In this document: positions 35,424-46,889 of the stretch, piece after piece
Layout of the letters: each line of letters opens with the position of its first letter
Numbering within the stretch: position 1 is the first letter of the stretch
Assembly (NCBI RefSeq): GCF_932526225.1
Contig: NC_064040.1
Coordinates: 7,971,181-8,035,180, forward strand
Origin: Nematostella vectensis
Taxonomy: Eukaryota; Cnidaria; Anthozoa; Actiniaria; Edwardsiidae
Direction of reading: 5' to 3'
DNA: 64,000 nucleotides
Notes under the pieces: model-generated
What the model was told of the DNA's origin: nothing
The model's database searches: none
The model's input: the letters and a program-made list of their open reading frames with translations, nothing else
Made by a program: the position numbers and the translations under genes

Positions 35424-38400
35424 ATGGCAGCGGAGAAGTCGATATTCCTGGATTCCTTACGGTGGCAGCGTTTTACTTTACTGGTACGTAACACCTAAGG
35501 TCAACTTATCCTATTTATTTGTCATCGAAAATCATTGAAATTCATCGCTGTTTTTTTGTGTGTGAGATGTGGTTTGAGGTTTGGCGTTATTGAAATGAAA
35601 ATAGGGATTCTGATACCGCGAATCAGCAATAATGTTGTTTAAGCCAGCAATGTGTAGAGAGAGATAAATTTTGCTGAGATTATTTTTTTAGGTGTTAACT
35701 TTTAGGGCTATTTCCATTTCTTTTGATCCCACTTCATGATAGTGCCAGGCTTTAATATTTCGTGACAAGGATAACAACAATTACTGCTTGTAATGATTTT
35801 CTTTTATTATTACGTTGGTTTTTATGTTGTGTTATGAAAAGTAGTTATTTTTGACAACTTTCGTATTTGTTTGAATGTGAACGTGATGCAAAGTCATTTT
35901 AATCACTTTGACACTAATTTCGATAACAAAATTTAGAGCAATGTGTTTCTAAATAAAGACATAGAACCCGTCCTATAAAACGCTAAGAGTGTCAAAAAGC
36001 AGCAGAGAATCGATTGGCCCTGATAAAATAATAAGAAAGAATTTTAATTGCTCAGGAAATCCTTCAAGAGGAAGTTATAAGTTATACTTACATAGAGCCT
36101 ACGTCATCCGCTTCTGGGAATTTTGCGAGCGGTTATTTTCTGCAACTTAAACAAATAAAAGCGATATAGGTCGATATGACATAGCATAAAACTATTCTCA
36201 TTTGACCGACATCCATATACTTCAATGACGACAAGGGACCTACCTTTATTTTAATATATATTTTATCAGTTTTTCATACTTTTTTTATTTTATCAGTTTT
36301 TCATACTTTATTCTATGTAGAGGATAGGATTAAGGCTTAGAGACTTATGCTTATTTTGGATCGGAAAACCTCCTGCGCGCCTCTTTCTCCTCTCGGTTGT
36401 ACCACAAGCTAATCCAGCTGGGTATTCAGCTTTAGATCACAACGCGCCGAAAATTTGCATTAGGACAGAGAAAACAGTGTTTAAAACAAGTGTTAATTCA
36501 CATTTTAAAGTGTAAACTTTGGAACCTCTCTTAGCCAGACAGTGAACTTAAACTTTGGAACCTCTCTTAACCGGACAATGTCTCATTTTTACCTTCTTAT
36601 GTATGTATAACTTAAACAATTTGCCCCCTTCCTGGGCTTATGCATCGCCGCCATTTTGTCATCTTCACGCCTCGTTTCAATTAAGTGCGGACCGAGAACT
36701 GTTTCGTTGTTTCACTAATCGCGCTTCTTTTTCAGGTTCTAGTCTGTTTGGCAGTTTTCCGTGTAACGCCATCTTCTACAGGTCAGTAAAAAAATAGCCT
36801 GCTTGCAGGCGGTACTCGGTGTTATCATCGCGGAAAACGGTTCCTGGGGCGCTCGCCCCCAGGAACCGTGCGGCTTAGAATACAATATGGCGCCCGATCA
36901 CCGAACGGAGAGGGTTTTCCGCGATGATAACACCGAGTACCGCCTGCCAGCAGGCTAGTAAAAAAATAGTTTGTTTATTGTAAGGGGGCAGGTCTCCTGC
37001 AAATAAAGTTAAGTGATTCACATCTTTTCGTATTTTCATAAGAGTGGCCCTCGCTCCAAACCCGTCCCCCCCCCCCCCCCCCAGTTTTATTATCTGGAAG
37101 GGATCGCGTTTGAAAAAACAGATTTGTTGATATGACGGGCGATTTATTGATATGAGGGCTTGCACTTAATATCTTACACCATGCAGCTTTATCTCTTTCG
37201 GGTTTTTTTGGTGGGGGGGGGGGAGGGGGAGGGGGGTAGCTGTGCTGTTTCGGGTTTCATATGGCTGATGATGTGACGCGAAACCCTCCTCGGGTTGTCT
37301 GTGCTGGCTCTCTTGCCACAGGAAACCCAAACAGAACGTCAGGAAGTTGACTTATGAACATGTACTTTGCAGAAACAGAGCTGAAGTTCACTAAAACTCC
37401 ACCGCGAATCCTCTACGTTTCCAATGGCAGCGCAGCTAAACTAGACTGGGAGTACTATCTCAAGTCCAGCTCCAAACGCTACGAAATAGAAATAACATGG
37501 AGTCTTTACAACCCGGACGAGAGCAACATGCCGATCGCGTTCCAATACCACGCCCCTTGGGACAGCTTCCTTAAGGTGTATAACACAAGATATCAACCCC
37601 GCCTGAGCGCGGAGAATAACGGATTTAACACGACCTTAGTGGTTGGGAACATGAGTAGAGAAGATGAAGGGGTGTTCGGGTGCCAAGTGTTGGTGAGGGA
37701 GGATTCATACATCAGTAAATACGTCAGGAGCACAATACAAGTTGTCGTGACAGGTAAATGCGCGCAGCATACGTCATTGACGCATACGCATACGTCAATG
37801 TAAGACATACAGACGTAGACACAAGTCCTGACATAGACACAGACAAGAGGTAGATGAACAATCGTAAGCGCTAAAATGAATATAGTCGCGATCACAGACG
37901 TCGACGCACACACAAGATTATACGGAAACAGAGGTCTGCCATAAACAACCAAAATACTCCAATGATGAACGCAAACGATAATCGGGCGGCGCGAGGGTAG
38001 GCGCAAACGCAGACGTAAAATAACGTGGCTTAACTGCAAACGCAAAACTAAACGCAAATAGTGACACTTTGCAGCGCTAGTCGCATACTCGGACCCAAAA
38101 CGCAACAACATACGCGATTGGAAACGAAAACGTACACGCAATCGCAGAAACACAGAAAAAAGCTAACTTTAATATCTATACCTATACCTAATATTTTAAA
38201 GTATACCGTAGTCAATTATTTTAGTGCATGGATGACGTTAACTGTTACTACGTCTATATTCTCAATTCTCTCGTCTAAATGTCTATTGTGATCACGAGTA
38301 CTGATCTGGCAATAAAATTATCACTCCCCGCCAGTAACGCGTAACTCACATTTACTAAACCATTCGCACATGTCATAGACCTTGCTTTGGTCGACAAACT

Positions 38401-41400
38401 GACAAATGTAACGTCTTTATGTCTGTAAGTTAATAATGATACTTCCTCCTAATTCTACCACTGCCCGAGACTAAGCGATAATAACTATCACCTAAACCTA
38501 CAAATAGTGTGTCCTCTATGCTAATATTTTCCACTAACCCTGTGTTTGTATTTGTATGTGTGCCGTGCGCAGACCGTCCCGAGTTCGTGGCTGTACCGTC
38601 CCGCGTGTACACGATACCCGAGGGCCAGGATTTAAATGTCCCGTGCTCCGCGCGAGGATCCCCAAACCCGAATATCACGTGGTTATGGTGGACTGGAGGC
38701 AAATCTGTCGTCGTGGCCAGCGGTGTTGGTATCGCGATTCTAAGCATGCGCGGTGTGCACAGGGATCAGGGTGGAGTGTATGAGTGCCAAGCAAGCAATA
38801 ATCCAAACGAACAATCGCTGGTCCTACAGACTAGAATTCGCGTGCAATGTGAGTGACACATGGCCATGGCACTGCGTTACGTTTGTATTACGTGGCTTCA
38901 TCACGTGATATTACCAGCTTTGAGCTTTGTGATATGTTATTGCGTGACCTTAGCACTTTGATCTTTGTGTTGCGTTGCCTGTGTATACGTGACCATGAGC
39001 TTGACTTTGTCCTTTACGTGACCGTTTCTCATACAATCTCGTACGCTTGCTCCCAGACAGAGGGGGCGCTGTTAGTGCATTTGGCTTCCTACTTTTTTCA
39101 GCAGTTTAAATGCATTATAACGTTTGAAAATGGGCTGTGGGTACTAATGACCTCCACAGTGTTTTTTCACCTCTCTCGGTCAGCCGCTTTTACCCGCAAC
39201 TCCTCCCATCCCCCCCCTTCCTCCCCCCCCACCCTCCCCCCCCTCGTCCCTCTTCTTCTCCACGGTCCTTTTCCAAGTTGTTTTAGGTCTTCCTCGCTTT
39301 CTTAGGTCTTCTGGTCTCTTCTGGTCTTCTGCCCTTTTAATTCCTTGCTTAGCGGCCCCATATTAGCTCTTTTTAGGACTTACTCATTGCGGATGTAATC
39401 AGTGCGGATGAGACCAATGTTTAGTATTCTTTTTATTTCAGACCTTATTGTTTTTATCCCAAAAGGAAAGTTTTACTCATTGCGGATGTAATCAGTGCGG
39501 ATGTGATCAATGTTCAATATTCTTTTCATTTCAGACTTTATTGCTTTTATCCCAAAAACAACGTTTTATACTACATTTACCTATTTCCATACAAAATACC
39601 ACAATAGATTTTCATAATTAGCCTAAACTTAAACTTATGGAAATACTAGGATATCGACTTGCCGTGCCTCTTTAACCAATACGTTTTATTATTTGCCAGA
39701 TATTCTCTTCCCGCCACAAAACACTACAGTGCAAGCAGGGGAGGAAATAAGCCTGCAATGCATCCTGGGTCCCAACGAGAGCTCGCTGATCACTTGGCAC
39801 AGACCTACAGGCGCAGGGAGAATCCGCTCCAACGGCTGTAGCTATGGCAACCAGATCCTTCTTATCCCTGAAGCGAAAGAATCCGACTCGGGAGTTTATA
39901 TGTGTACGGCCACCAAAGTGCATGACGGGAAACTTATGACGGTGTCCGCCAGTGCACACGTCATTGTGAAAGGTACGAGATCGCAGGCTCAGGTAAACAT
40001 AAATTTAATAAATCTGGGAATCACGGCCATTGCAGCTGGGATGCTGGAGTACGAGAGCCTTGTTACGTTAACGCGGTCGAGTCGAAGGCATAGAAGGCGC
40101 CCCAGGCAGCCGCCATAAGACTCATTCATGTCGACAGAGCAAAAAAAAAGGCATGAAATTTTCCAATTATTAATATATAAGCTCAAGATTCCGCATACAA
40201 GGAGTTCCTCTGACCAAAAGCTCAATTCCAAATTTTAAAGAAATTTAGAAGATATGAAATTTAGACATTAGCGAGCAAAGTTGGCTTAATTTCTGATTTC
40301 TAGAGAAAAACACTATGTTGCTTAACAGGTCATAAGGAACCTCTATGCAAAAATTCAAGCTTACCGAAGATAACCAGACCTTATTTTGGGAAAACTTGCC
40401 ATTTTTTTTGCTCTAAGTCTGACCATGGAACACAGCTTAGATCGAAATAGTTGGATTATTGGAGGAAGGGAGATCGGAGAACCCGGAGAAAAACCCTTGT
40501 CGTCATTGAACAAACTCGAGAACCAACTAACTCAAAGGCGAAAACCAACTAACTCAACTCACGTCGGAACCGGGAATCGAACCCGGAACCCAGAGGTGAC
40601 AGGCACAGAGCGACGCCCCGTCGCCAGCTGCTTCACGCACGCTACCCATACAATTAAACTACTGAACATAAATATTTTCTAGAAACATCTATAATTTGAC
40701 CGATCTTCCATAGGACCTCCAAATTCGCCACTGGTGCGCCAATTCCCGTCAAATACGTCGGTCACGCTTCGATGGCAAATGCATTACAGCCAGCACAGCC
40801 CTGTCACGCAATACACTATATATCGACGCGTAATGCGTGACTGTGACGTCACGTTACCATGGGCTCAGGTGGCCAACGTGACTACTGCCCTAGAGTACGA
40901 GGTCTTGGGTCTAAAGCCCGGAGTGACGTATCAATTTATTGTGACGTCATGGAATGAGTTTGGGGAGAGCGAGAAGAAGGATTCCCAAGCCTTGGGAGTC
41001 AGATTGGGCATCGCACGGGGTGAGTTGTCTATGTCGCAAACAGAAACGCAAAGAGTCACGGCTAATGTTTCTGGCCTTTCAACACTATTTCCGGATATGA
41101 ATTCTACACATTGATTTTGAGCGGGGCAGAGATTGTTTCACATTTAGTGGACCATGTTTTCTTAAAGTTATTAGTTATCTCCTCCTAGCTACGTCAAGGG
41201 CGAGAATTATTTCAAACTAGACCCCTTCCCCATGGCTACGGGTGTGATGATAATAAACAAAAGCTCTTTTCAATATTTCCCATCAGATAATGTCACGGGA
41301 GACAACGTTTCTTTATATCCGACTTCACCCAGAGTATGGCAAGCGAGACTATCAAGTGACCAATCAACAATTACTATTATGTGGGCAGCTGTTACAAACT

Positions 41401-44184
41401 TACACAGCCCTATAACAATGTACACTCTCTATCGCCGCGTCCTCACTTCCGGTGACATCACGTCGTCTTGGAGACAACTTGTTAACATAACCGTGCCTGC
41501 TGACCTGGAGTACAACTTTACCGACGTTGAACCGGAAGTGACGTATCAGTTTGTTGTGACGTCATGGAATAGGTTCGGCGAGAGTGAGATTGACGAGTCG
41601 AAGATTCTAGAAATCAGGATCGTAGCAAGTAAGTAGTGCCGTAGTTGTGCGCGGTTAGCACGTCGGGAACACGCGGGTTTCGTGCGATAAACACGTAAAT
41701 GTGTTATATGTGTGGCATCCACGCAGATAAGATGTATATTATTAGCGGGGTGCGATCGTCGGGGACCCAGAGCGTCGCGGAGATCGGGCAAACAGGGTCC
41801 CCGAGGATGCGGGGTGCCCGAGTGGGTTTATGCTGGTTACGCGCTCGCGCGGGCCTGATGCTGTCTGTTTGTGGACCACACTCGGGTTAAATGGACGTCA
41901 TGTGCTCAACGTGCAAGGGAGCCAGATGTTATCTTTTGGAGCGGGGGAACTTCGTGAAACAGGGGTGGGGGTGGGGTCTGGAAGAGGGGAAATCCTCAGT
42001 CGTTCCTCGTATTCAAGGCGAGTGGAAGTGCCATATGCTAGTTGTAGAATCTTGGGGGCTCTACGGGGGGTATTGGTTTCCCTGTCCCCTCTGTTATGCT
42101 AGCTTATAACTGCATACGTAATCAACGCGTATTAAACGGAATTCCCAACGAGACATAAACCTATTTCAAAATATGTTGTCAGTACAAACGGAAAATGACA
42201 ATTGTCAAAAGGCAGTTCTTTTATCAAAAAATACCATGGAGCCCATCAAAATTCTACTGAATGTAGGAAAATGTGAACATAACTTCTGCGATTATATTAC
42301 TTACCATCTTTATTCTTACAAATAATTATACCCATAAGCAGCGATTGGCCTCAGAACTGCCATTTGCCAATCGCCATTCGCCATTTGCCCTGACAACGTT
42401 TATTGAAAAAGGTGAAAAAATGCAATTGACAATGACTTTTCTCCAGATATATCAAGACCTGGAAATAAAGAAAACAATCATTTTGATCATGAGGACAAAG
42501 TTCCCGTGACACCAGTAAAACAAGATTGCCACAGTAAGTAATACCAGAGCATATATCTGAGTCATTTTATGCTGTCTGCGTTTTATAACACTATAAGCCC
42601 AGTCAAAAAACTCATGCCTTATCAGAAAGTACTTAAAATCTATTGTGCATTCATTTTTCAGCGTTCCTTGTCGTGACCGCGGTTTCCGTGCTGGCTAACA
42701 TGGTCCTTCTAGTCGTGCTAGTTGTCTTCATTTTTCGAATAAATAAGCTGGCGGGTGAGTGACAGCTGTCAATTTATATATTAGGTATTTAAAGAGGAAT
42801 GGCACATTTTTTTGAAAAAAACGCTGAGCCATGCTGAGCAGTCTGAAGATATTTGTATTGATACTGGTGTTTTAGATTAATAGAACTAAGTATCAATGGC
42901 GGTGATCAAATTAAGAACATTTTTTTCTTTCAGTTAATATCAAAGCAAGTCAAAGTGGATTGAAAGGGTAAGTTGTTTTTGACGCACTGCATCGAAATTA
43001 CTGAAATTAATTGAAATTAATATTACAGGATGTGTAGTTGTACATGGTGGTGAGTGTGGGATTAGGCGTAGTGGTCGGTGTATAATTGCATATGGTGGTC
43101 AGTGTATGATTGCATATGGTGGTCAGTGCAGGATTGCACATGGTGGTCAGTGTATGATTGCACATGGTGGTCAGTGTATGATTGCACATGGTGGTCAGTG
43201 TATAATTGCACATGGTGGTCAGTGTATGATTGCATATGGTGGTCAGTGTATGATTGCACATGGTGGTCAGTGTATGATTGCACATGGTGGTCAGTGTATG
43301 ATTGCACATGGTGGTCAGTGTGTGGTTGCACATGGTGGTCAGTGTATGATTGCACATGGTGGTCAGTGTATGATTGCACATGGTGGTCAGTGTATGATTG
43401 CACATGGTGGTCAGTGTATGATTGCACATGGTGGTCAGTGCAGGATTGCACATGGTGGTTAGTGTATGATTGCATGTGGTGGTCAGTGTGTGATTGCACA
43501 TGGTGGTCAGTCTATAGTTGAACATGGTGGTCAGTTTATGATTGCACATGGTGGTCAATGTATGAATGCACATGGTGGCCTGGGTGTGGTTGTATAATGG
43601 TGTTCAGTGGCTGATTGCACATGTTGGTCAGTGGATGATTGCACATGGTGGTCAGTGTGTGATTGCAAATGGTGGTCAGTGTGTGATTGCACATTTTGTT
43701 CTATGTGTGATTGCACATGGTGGTCAGTGTATGATTGCACATTGTGTTCATTGTATGATTGCACATGGTGGTCAGTGTATGATTGCACATGGTGGTTAGT
43801 GGTTGGTTGCACATGGTGGTCAGTGTATGGTTGCACATGAAGTAAATTTTTCTTTTTAACATGCCATCTTTCCCAAGCAACCCAAACAACTACACACCCG
43901 TGCAGTCCCACCAGACAAGACAAACTTCACGAGATGATCACTACACCTTACAAGAAGAGCATTCGTTCCGTGAGCCCTTGCCGTCACTCCCTATAGACGT
44001 TGAGGAAGTGCCGTTGACCAAGATTGAGCCGCGGCAAGCGTCCGCCATTAAGCGCAAGCGCGGTTCCATGAGCTCCCTGAGCTCGGCGGGCTCGTCACAG
44101 TGCTCTCTAAACGAACAGAGTCCTCTTACGTCAGACAGGGAGATATATGAACCAATGAGAACTACAAATGAAGAACCTGTTTGA
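35424..44184 (+). CDS. Ig/fibronectin-III single-pass receptor (11 exons, 734 aa)
   Basis: Cell-surface adhesion or signalling receptor, no clear vertebrate orthologue. Exons: 35424-35483, 36736-36781, 37373-37753, 38573-38848, 39700-39972, 40714-41019, 41287-41628, 42447-42533, 42662-42754, 42934-42967, 43878-44184; all phases agree (2205 nt). Order: signal peptide (FTLLVLVCLAVF, split by intron 1); V-like Ig (KLDWEY, DEGVFGCQV; first cysteine apparently missing); I-set Ig (VPCSARG, DQGGVYECQAS); third Ig (LQCILG, DSGVYMCTA); two FN3 domains (LRWQM..YTIYRRV, YQFIVTSWNEFGESE; then YTLYRRV, YQFVVTSWNRFGESE); linker; TM (VSVLANMVLLVVLVVFIF); tail with KRKRGSMSSLSSAGSS and EIYEPM, a YxxM motif that could bind a PI3K-type SH2 domain. 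Each extracellular domain is one exon with phase 1-1 boundaries, as in shuffled modules. Start chosen because it alone keeps the signal peptide in frame. Confidence 0.87.
36796..36956. mobile_element. 161-bp foldback MITE in receptor intron 2
   Basis: Near-perfect arms of about 45 bp starting AGCCTGC..GCAGGCGGTACTCGG; AGTAAAAAAAT is duplicated at 36785-36795 and 36957-36967, an 11-bp target site as in Mutator-type insertion. The left duplication begins three bases after the GT of the exon 2 donor. Confidence 0.85.
37775..38150. repeat. Decayed hexanucleotide repeat in receptor intron 3
   Basis: Run of imperfect CGCAAA/CGCATA/GACGTA-type hexamers (for example CGCATACGCATACGTCA, CGCAAACGCAGACGT). 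Non-coding. Confidence 0.5.
39381..39566 (+). repeat. Tandem 93-bp duplication in receptor intron 4
   Basis: TACTCATTGCGGATGTAATC starts both copies (39381 and 39474). Each copy ends with a pyrimidine-rich stretch and TTTCAG, so the intron contains two extra acceptor-like sites upstream of the real acceptor at 39699. Confidence 0.65.
40425..40650 (-). mobile_element. tRNA-derived SINE in receptor intron 5
   Basis: On the minus strand a polymerase III B box GGTTCGATTCC (40583-40573) sits in CCGGGTTCGATTCCCGG, with an A-box-like TGGCGACGGGG about 45 bases upstream. A unique body follows, containing TTTTTCTCCGGGTTCTCCG and ending near CCATGGTCAGACTTAGAGC. Non-coding. Confidence 0.7.
43031..43850. 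repeat. 24-bp minisatellite in receptor intron 10
   Basis: About 34 units of GTATGATTGCACATGGTGGT plus CAGT, ending about 25 bp before the last exon's acceptor (43877). A 24-bp unit gives 8-residue periodic open frames on both strands (for example CNHTLTTM and IAHGGQCM); these are artefacts, not genes. Confidence 0.95.
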
Positions 44185-44300
44185 CAGGTTTATGGTCAAG
44201 TTGCATCAAATGATGGGTGACCTGTTTGACAGGTTTATACCAAGTTCATCAAATGTTGAGTGACCTGTTTGACAGGTTTATACCAAGTCGATTAAGTGCC
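44175..44300 (+). repeat. Three tandem hairpins across the receptor stop codon and 3' UTR
   Basis: ACCTGTTTGACAGGT, a 6-bp stem with a 3-base loop, occurs at 44175, 44220 and 44263 in a roughly 44-bp unit followed by TTATACCAAGT-like sequence. The receptor's TGA lies in the loop of the first copy. Confidence 0.8.
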
Positions 44301-44460
44301 CGAACATGTATCCTACGGGATATGAGTTATACGGGTAAAGTTGTCATCGATGCTGTGCCCTTAAAGGCTTAAGACGAGTAGTGTTTGTTGTCAAAAACGT
44401 GTGCGTCTGAGGAACAAAGCTTTGGAGACTTTGATACATAGCACACATCTTTAAAGCACC

Positions 44461-44595
44461 ACCCCCCACCCCCCCTGTTGGCCGCCAAAAGGCAGTTCTT
44501 TCTGTCACGAGAGTTGAAGAAGCGGAGTGACGATGGCGGTGCGAACCTTACGTATGACTGCACACTCCCTCAGCAGATTCTGGGTACGTACGCGC
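44461..44595. mobile_element. MITE right-end fragment
   Basis: Poly-C block, GGCCGCCAAAAG and a right end CTCAGCAGATTCTGGGTACG, related to the elements at 9270 and 23996 and to the 32-bp minisatellite. No left end found. Confidence 0.45.
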
Positions 44596-44733
44596 ACGAC
44601 CAATCATCGGCCGCGTGCGCACATGGCTTATACATTCGAGAGTTTGGTTCTCACATCGACGGTGGAGACAGCAAAATATAACAAGTTTTTATAGTCTTAT
44701 GCAATTGGTAATATGAAGAATATGGGATTACTC

Positions 44734-44739
44734 AATAAA
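44734..44739 (+). promoter_or_regulatory. Poly(A) signal of the Ig/FN3 receptor
   Basis: AATAAA about 550 bases after the stop codon, the first canonical signal downstream. Confidence 0.5.
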
Positions 44740-45073
44740 GAATATGAGATGCCCCCTTATAAACATAGATAATATATTACAGTTTTAGTACAGGAACAAT
44801 GACATATTTATTAATTACCGATTGTAGTGCTAATCTTACAGCAGAGTTTTTTTGTATGAAATTTTCTTTACAAGCAGACGCAATTTCTTATTGTAAATTC
44901 TGAATTTTGTTTATTTTTGCAGTTGAACAATATATAATAATGTGCCTGAAATTCATTGAAAGTTGTTGGCATTAAAAGACAACTAGTTGGTATAAATGCC
45001 CTGCTTGTGTCTGTTTTTGGATTATTTTGGCAAGATTGATTTAGTAAATATGAATGCTGTTTTTTTTTATAAA

Positions 45074-45101
45074 AGTTACATGTGAATAGTCACATGTAAC
45101 T
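45074..45101. repeat. Perfect 12-bp hairpin
   Basis: AGTTACATGTGA, four-base loop ATAG, TCACATGTAACT. It lies about 340 bp past the receptor poly(A) signal; it could be a terminator-like structure or a relic of an inverted repeat. Confidence 0.45.
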
Positions 45102-45379
45102 GACTGTTGTATGTAACGGACTTCCCCACGCAGTTTACAATCGCGAGTGTTGGTTAGTCTGTAAGCATTGCTAATGAAGATGATACCCGGGGTTTGTGTC
45201 CAAAACGTAACTTTTTTTTTTCAAAATGGGGCAAGCGACCCAGGCCTTTCTTTCAAGAAGGCGACCAGGGAAACGTAGCAAACTCCAATCTCTGCTCGTA
45301 AAATTAGTACCCTCTTACAAGGCTTGCTTCAGAGGAATGTGTGCGCCCCTTCCCCACCCCCCACGTGCCTGGCCTTCCT

Positions 45380-45925
45380 TAGGCTCGGTTTCCAGCCGTG
45401 GTTACGTCGTGCTCTGCTACTCCACTGACGGCTAGCGCACGTTCGAGGCACCATGTCCGTGCTGACGTCACATCGTAGCTGTGATAATTATGCGTGATGT
45501 GTGGCCTCACCGGGGGTTTTCCCGCCAATTCAGAGGCGCGTGCGCGTAAGTTTGTTGACGGCGCGAAAAAACAAATGTTTCAAATAAAGTGAAATTGTTA
45601 AAAAAACAATTGTAGTTGGTTGTTATTTTTTTTAGTATTAATGGTTGCTTTATTTTTACCAGAAATCGGCAAGCTTTTGTTTGGGCCTACAGTCTTCGTA
45701 ACTGAACTTTTCAAACGCTGAGTTGAACACTCTCTCGAACCCTCCGCACCGGCCGCCATTTTGAACTCTTGTTGTGATAATTATGCTAATGTATTAACCG
45801 ACGGACTTTCGAGTGGTAAGTTTCTGATTGGCTAATCCAGACAAAGCCTCGTACCCTGCGCCCAGCCGTGGAATGGGGAAGGACCGCGGGCGCACTGAAA
45901 CCACCACGGCTGGAAACCGAGCCTA
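45380..45925. mobile_element. 546-bp MITE with 9-bp target site
   Basis: Inverted termini TAGGCTCGGTTTCCAGCCGT, at least 22 bp. Flanks GGCCTTCCT (45371-45379) and GACCTTCCT (45926-45934) form a 9-bp duplication with one mismatch, as for Mutator-type elements. No coding capacity. Confidence 0.85.
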
Positions 45926-46889
45926 GACCTTCCTATGCGTATAACAAATGTCCTTTGAGAAAATAACATGAATGCCTTCGCAGGTCCCCAGGGTCTTCTG
46001 GGTAATTTTCAATATGGCGGCTTAGCTCACCTTAACTTACGAGGATCCAGTAATCTGGTAATAAGAGCGAATAGTATTTTATAGAGTTTTTTCCCCATGG
46101 TTAAAAAGAACTATTGTGTAGACTGCAATACTTTCCCTGAACTAAATCCCGGCCTTTCTCGCACAAAACCGCTATTTGTACGGAAATCTCGGAAAATGAT
46201 CTCTCCATGGCTTATAGGCTGTGGATATCGACAGTTCTGTAGAAAATGAAAACAAAAATTTAACGACGCCCTCTGGTGAAATTGTTCCAATCATAAAAAA
46301 AACGTGCAGTCTAATAACAACCACTTAAATGAAGAAGTCATACTTTCATAAATTTGTGATCGAATGACAAGTTGAGGCCTCTAAGTCCTTCATGACAACA
46401 ATAAGCCACTCAAAGAAAGTCGAGACTTTGTCATCTGTGATTGCATCCTCCATTCTCAAAAACTCCGTGACATGACGTTTGTTGAGTGCAACAAGTGAAG
46501 ATTACTCCAAGCGTTCCATTTACTCTCCAAATAGAGCTGAGTTTTTTTTGCTGAAAGGAAAAAAGTCTGCATGACGATCGCGAAACAAACGCTTTCAGTC
46601 TTTTCTACGTGCGTAAACGCATGGGCTAATATCTATTCGCGTATCACAGTCTCCATGATAATACATGCGCTAATGATTACTTTAGAAACTCCAAGTGCTT
46701 TCAGGTAACTAGGTGATAACAGTGGTCTGCAAACATGTTCCTTTGGCGATTTGCCTTGCATGCAAATGATACACTTTCACACAGATACCCTTATGGCCAA
46801 GCTATCAGCAGTCATTTACACAGTCGTGTCACACACGTATTTCTAACCTATTTCTGGTCAATTACTCGTCGCTCCTCCGGTGGGAGAAG

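Noticed and set aside
36555-36797. Plus frame around receptor exon 2 as a separate gene
   Set aside because: The hydrophobic VLVCLAVF part is in the receptor's reading phase and completes its signal peptide when spliced from 35483 to 36736.
43007-43923. Periodic open frames on both strands (HTLTTMCN, WWSVYDCT)
   Set aside because: Artefact of the 24-bp (3n) intronic minisatellite; both strands are open for the same reason.
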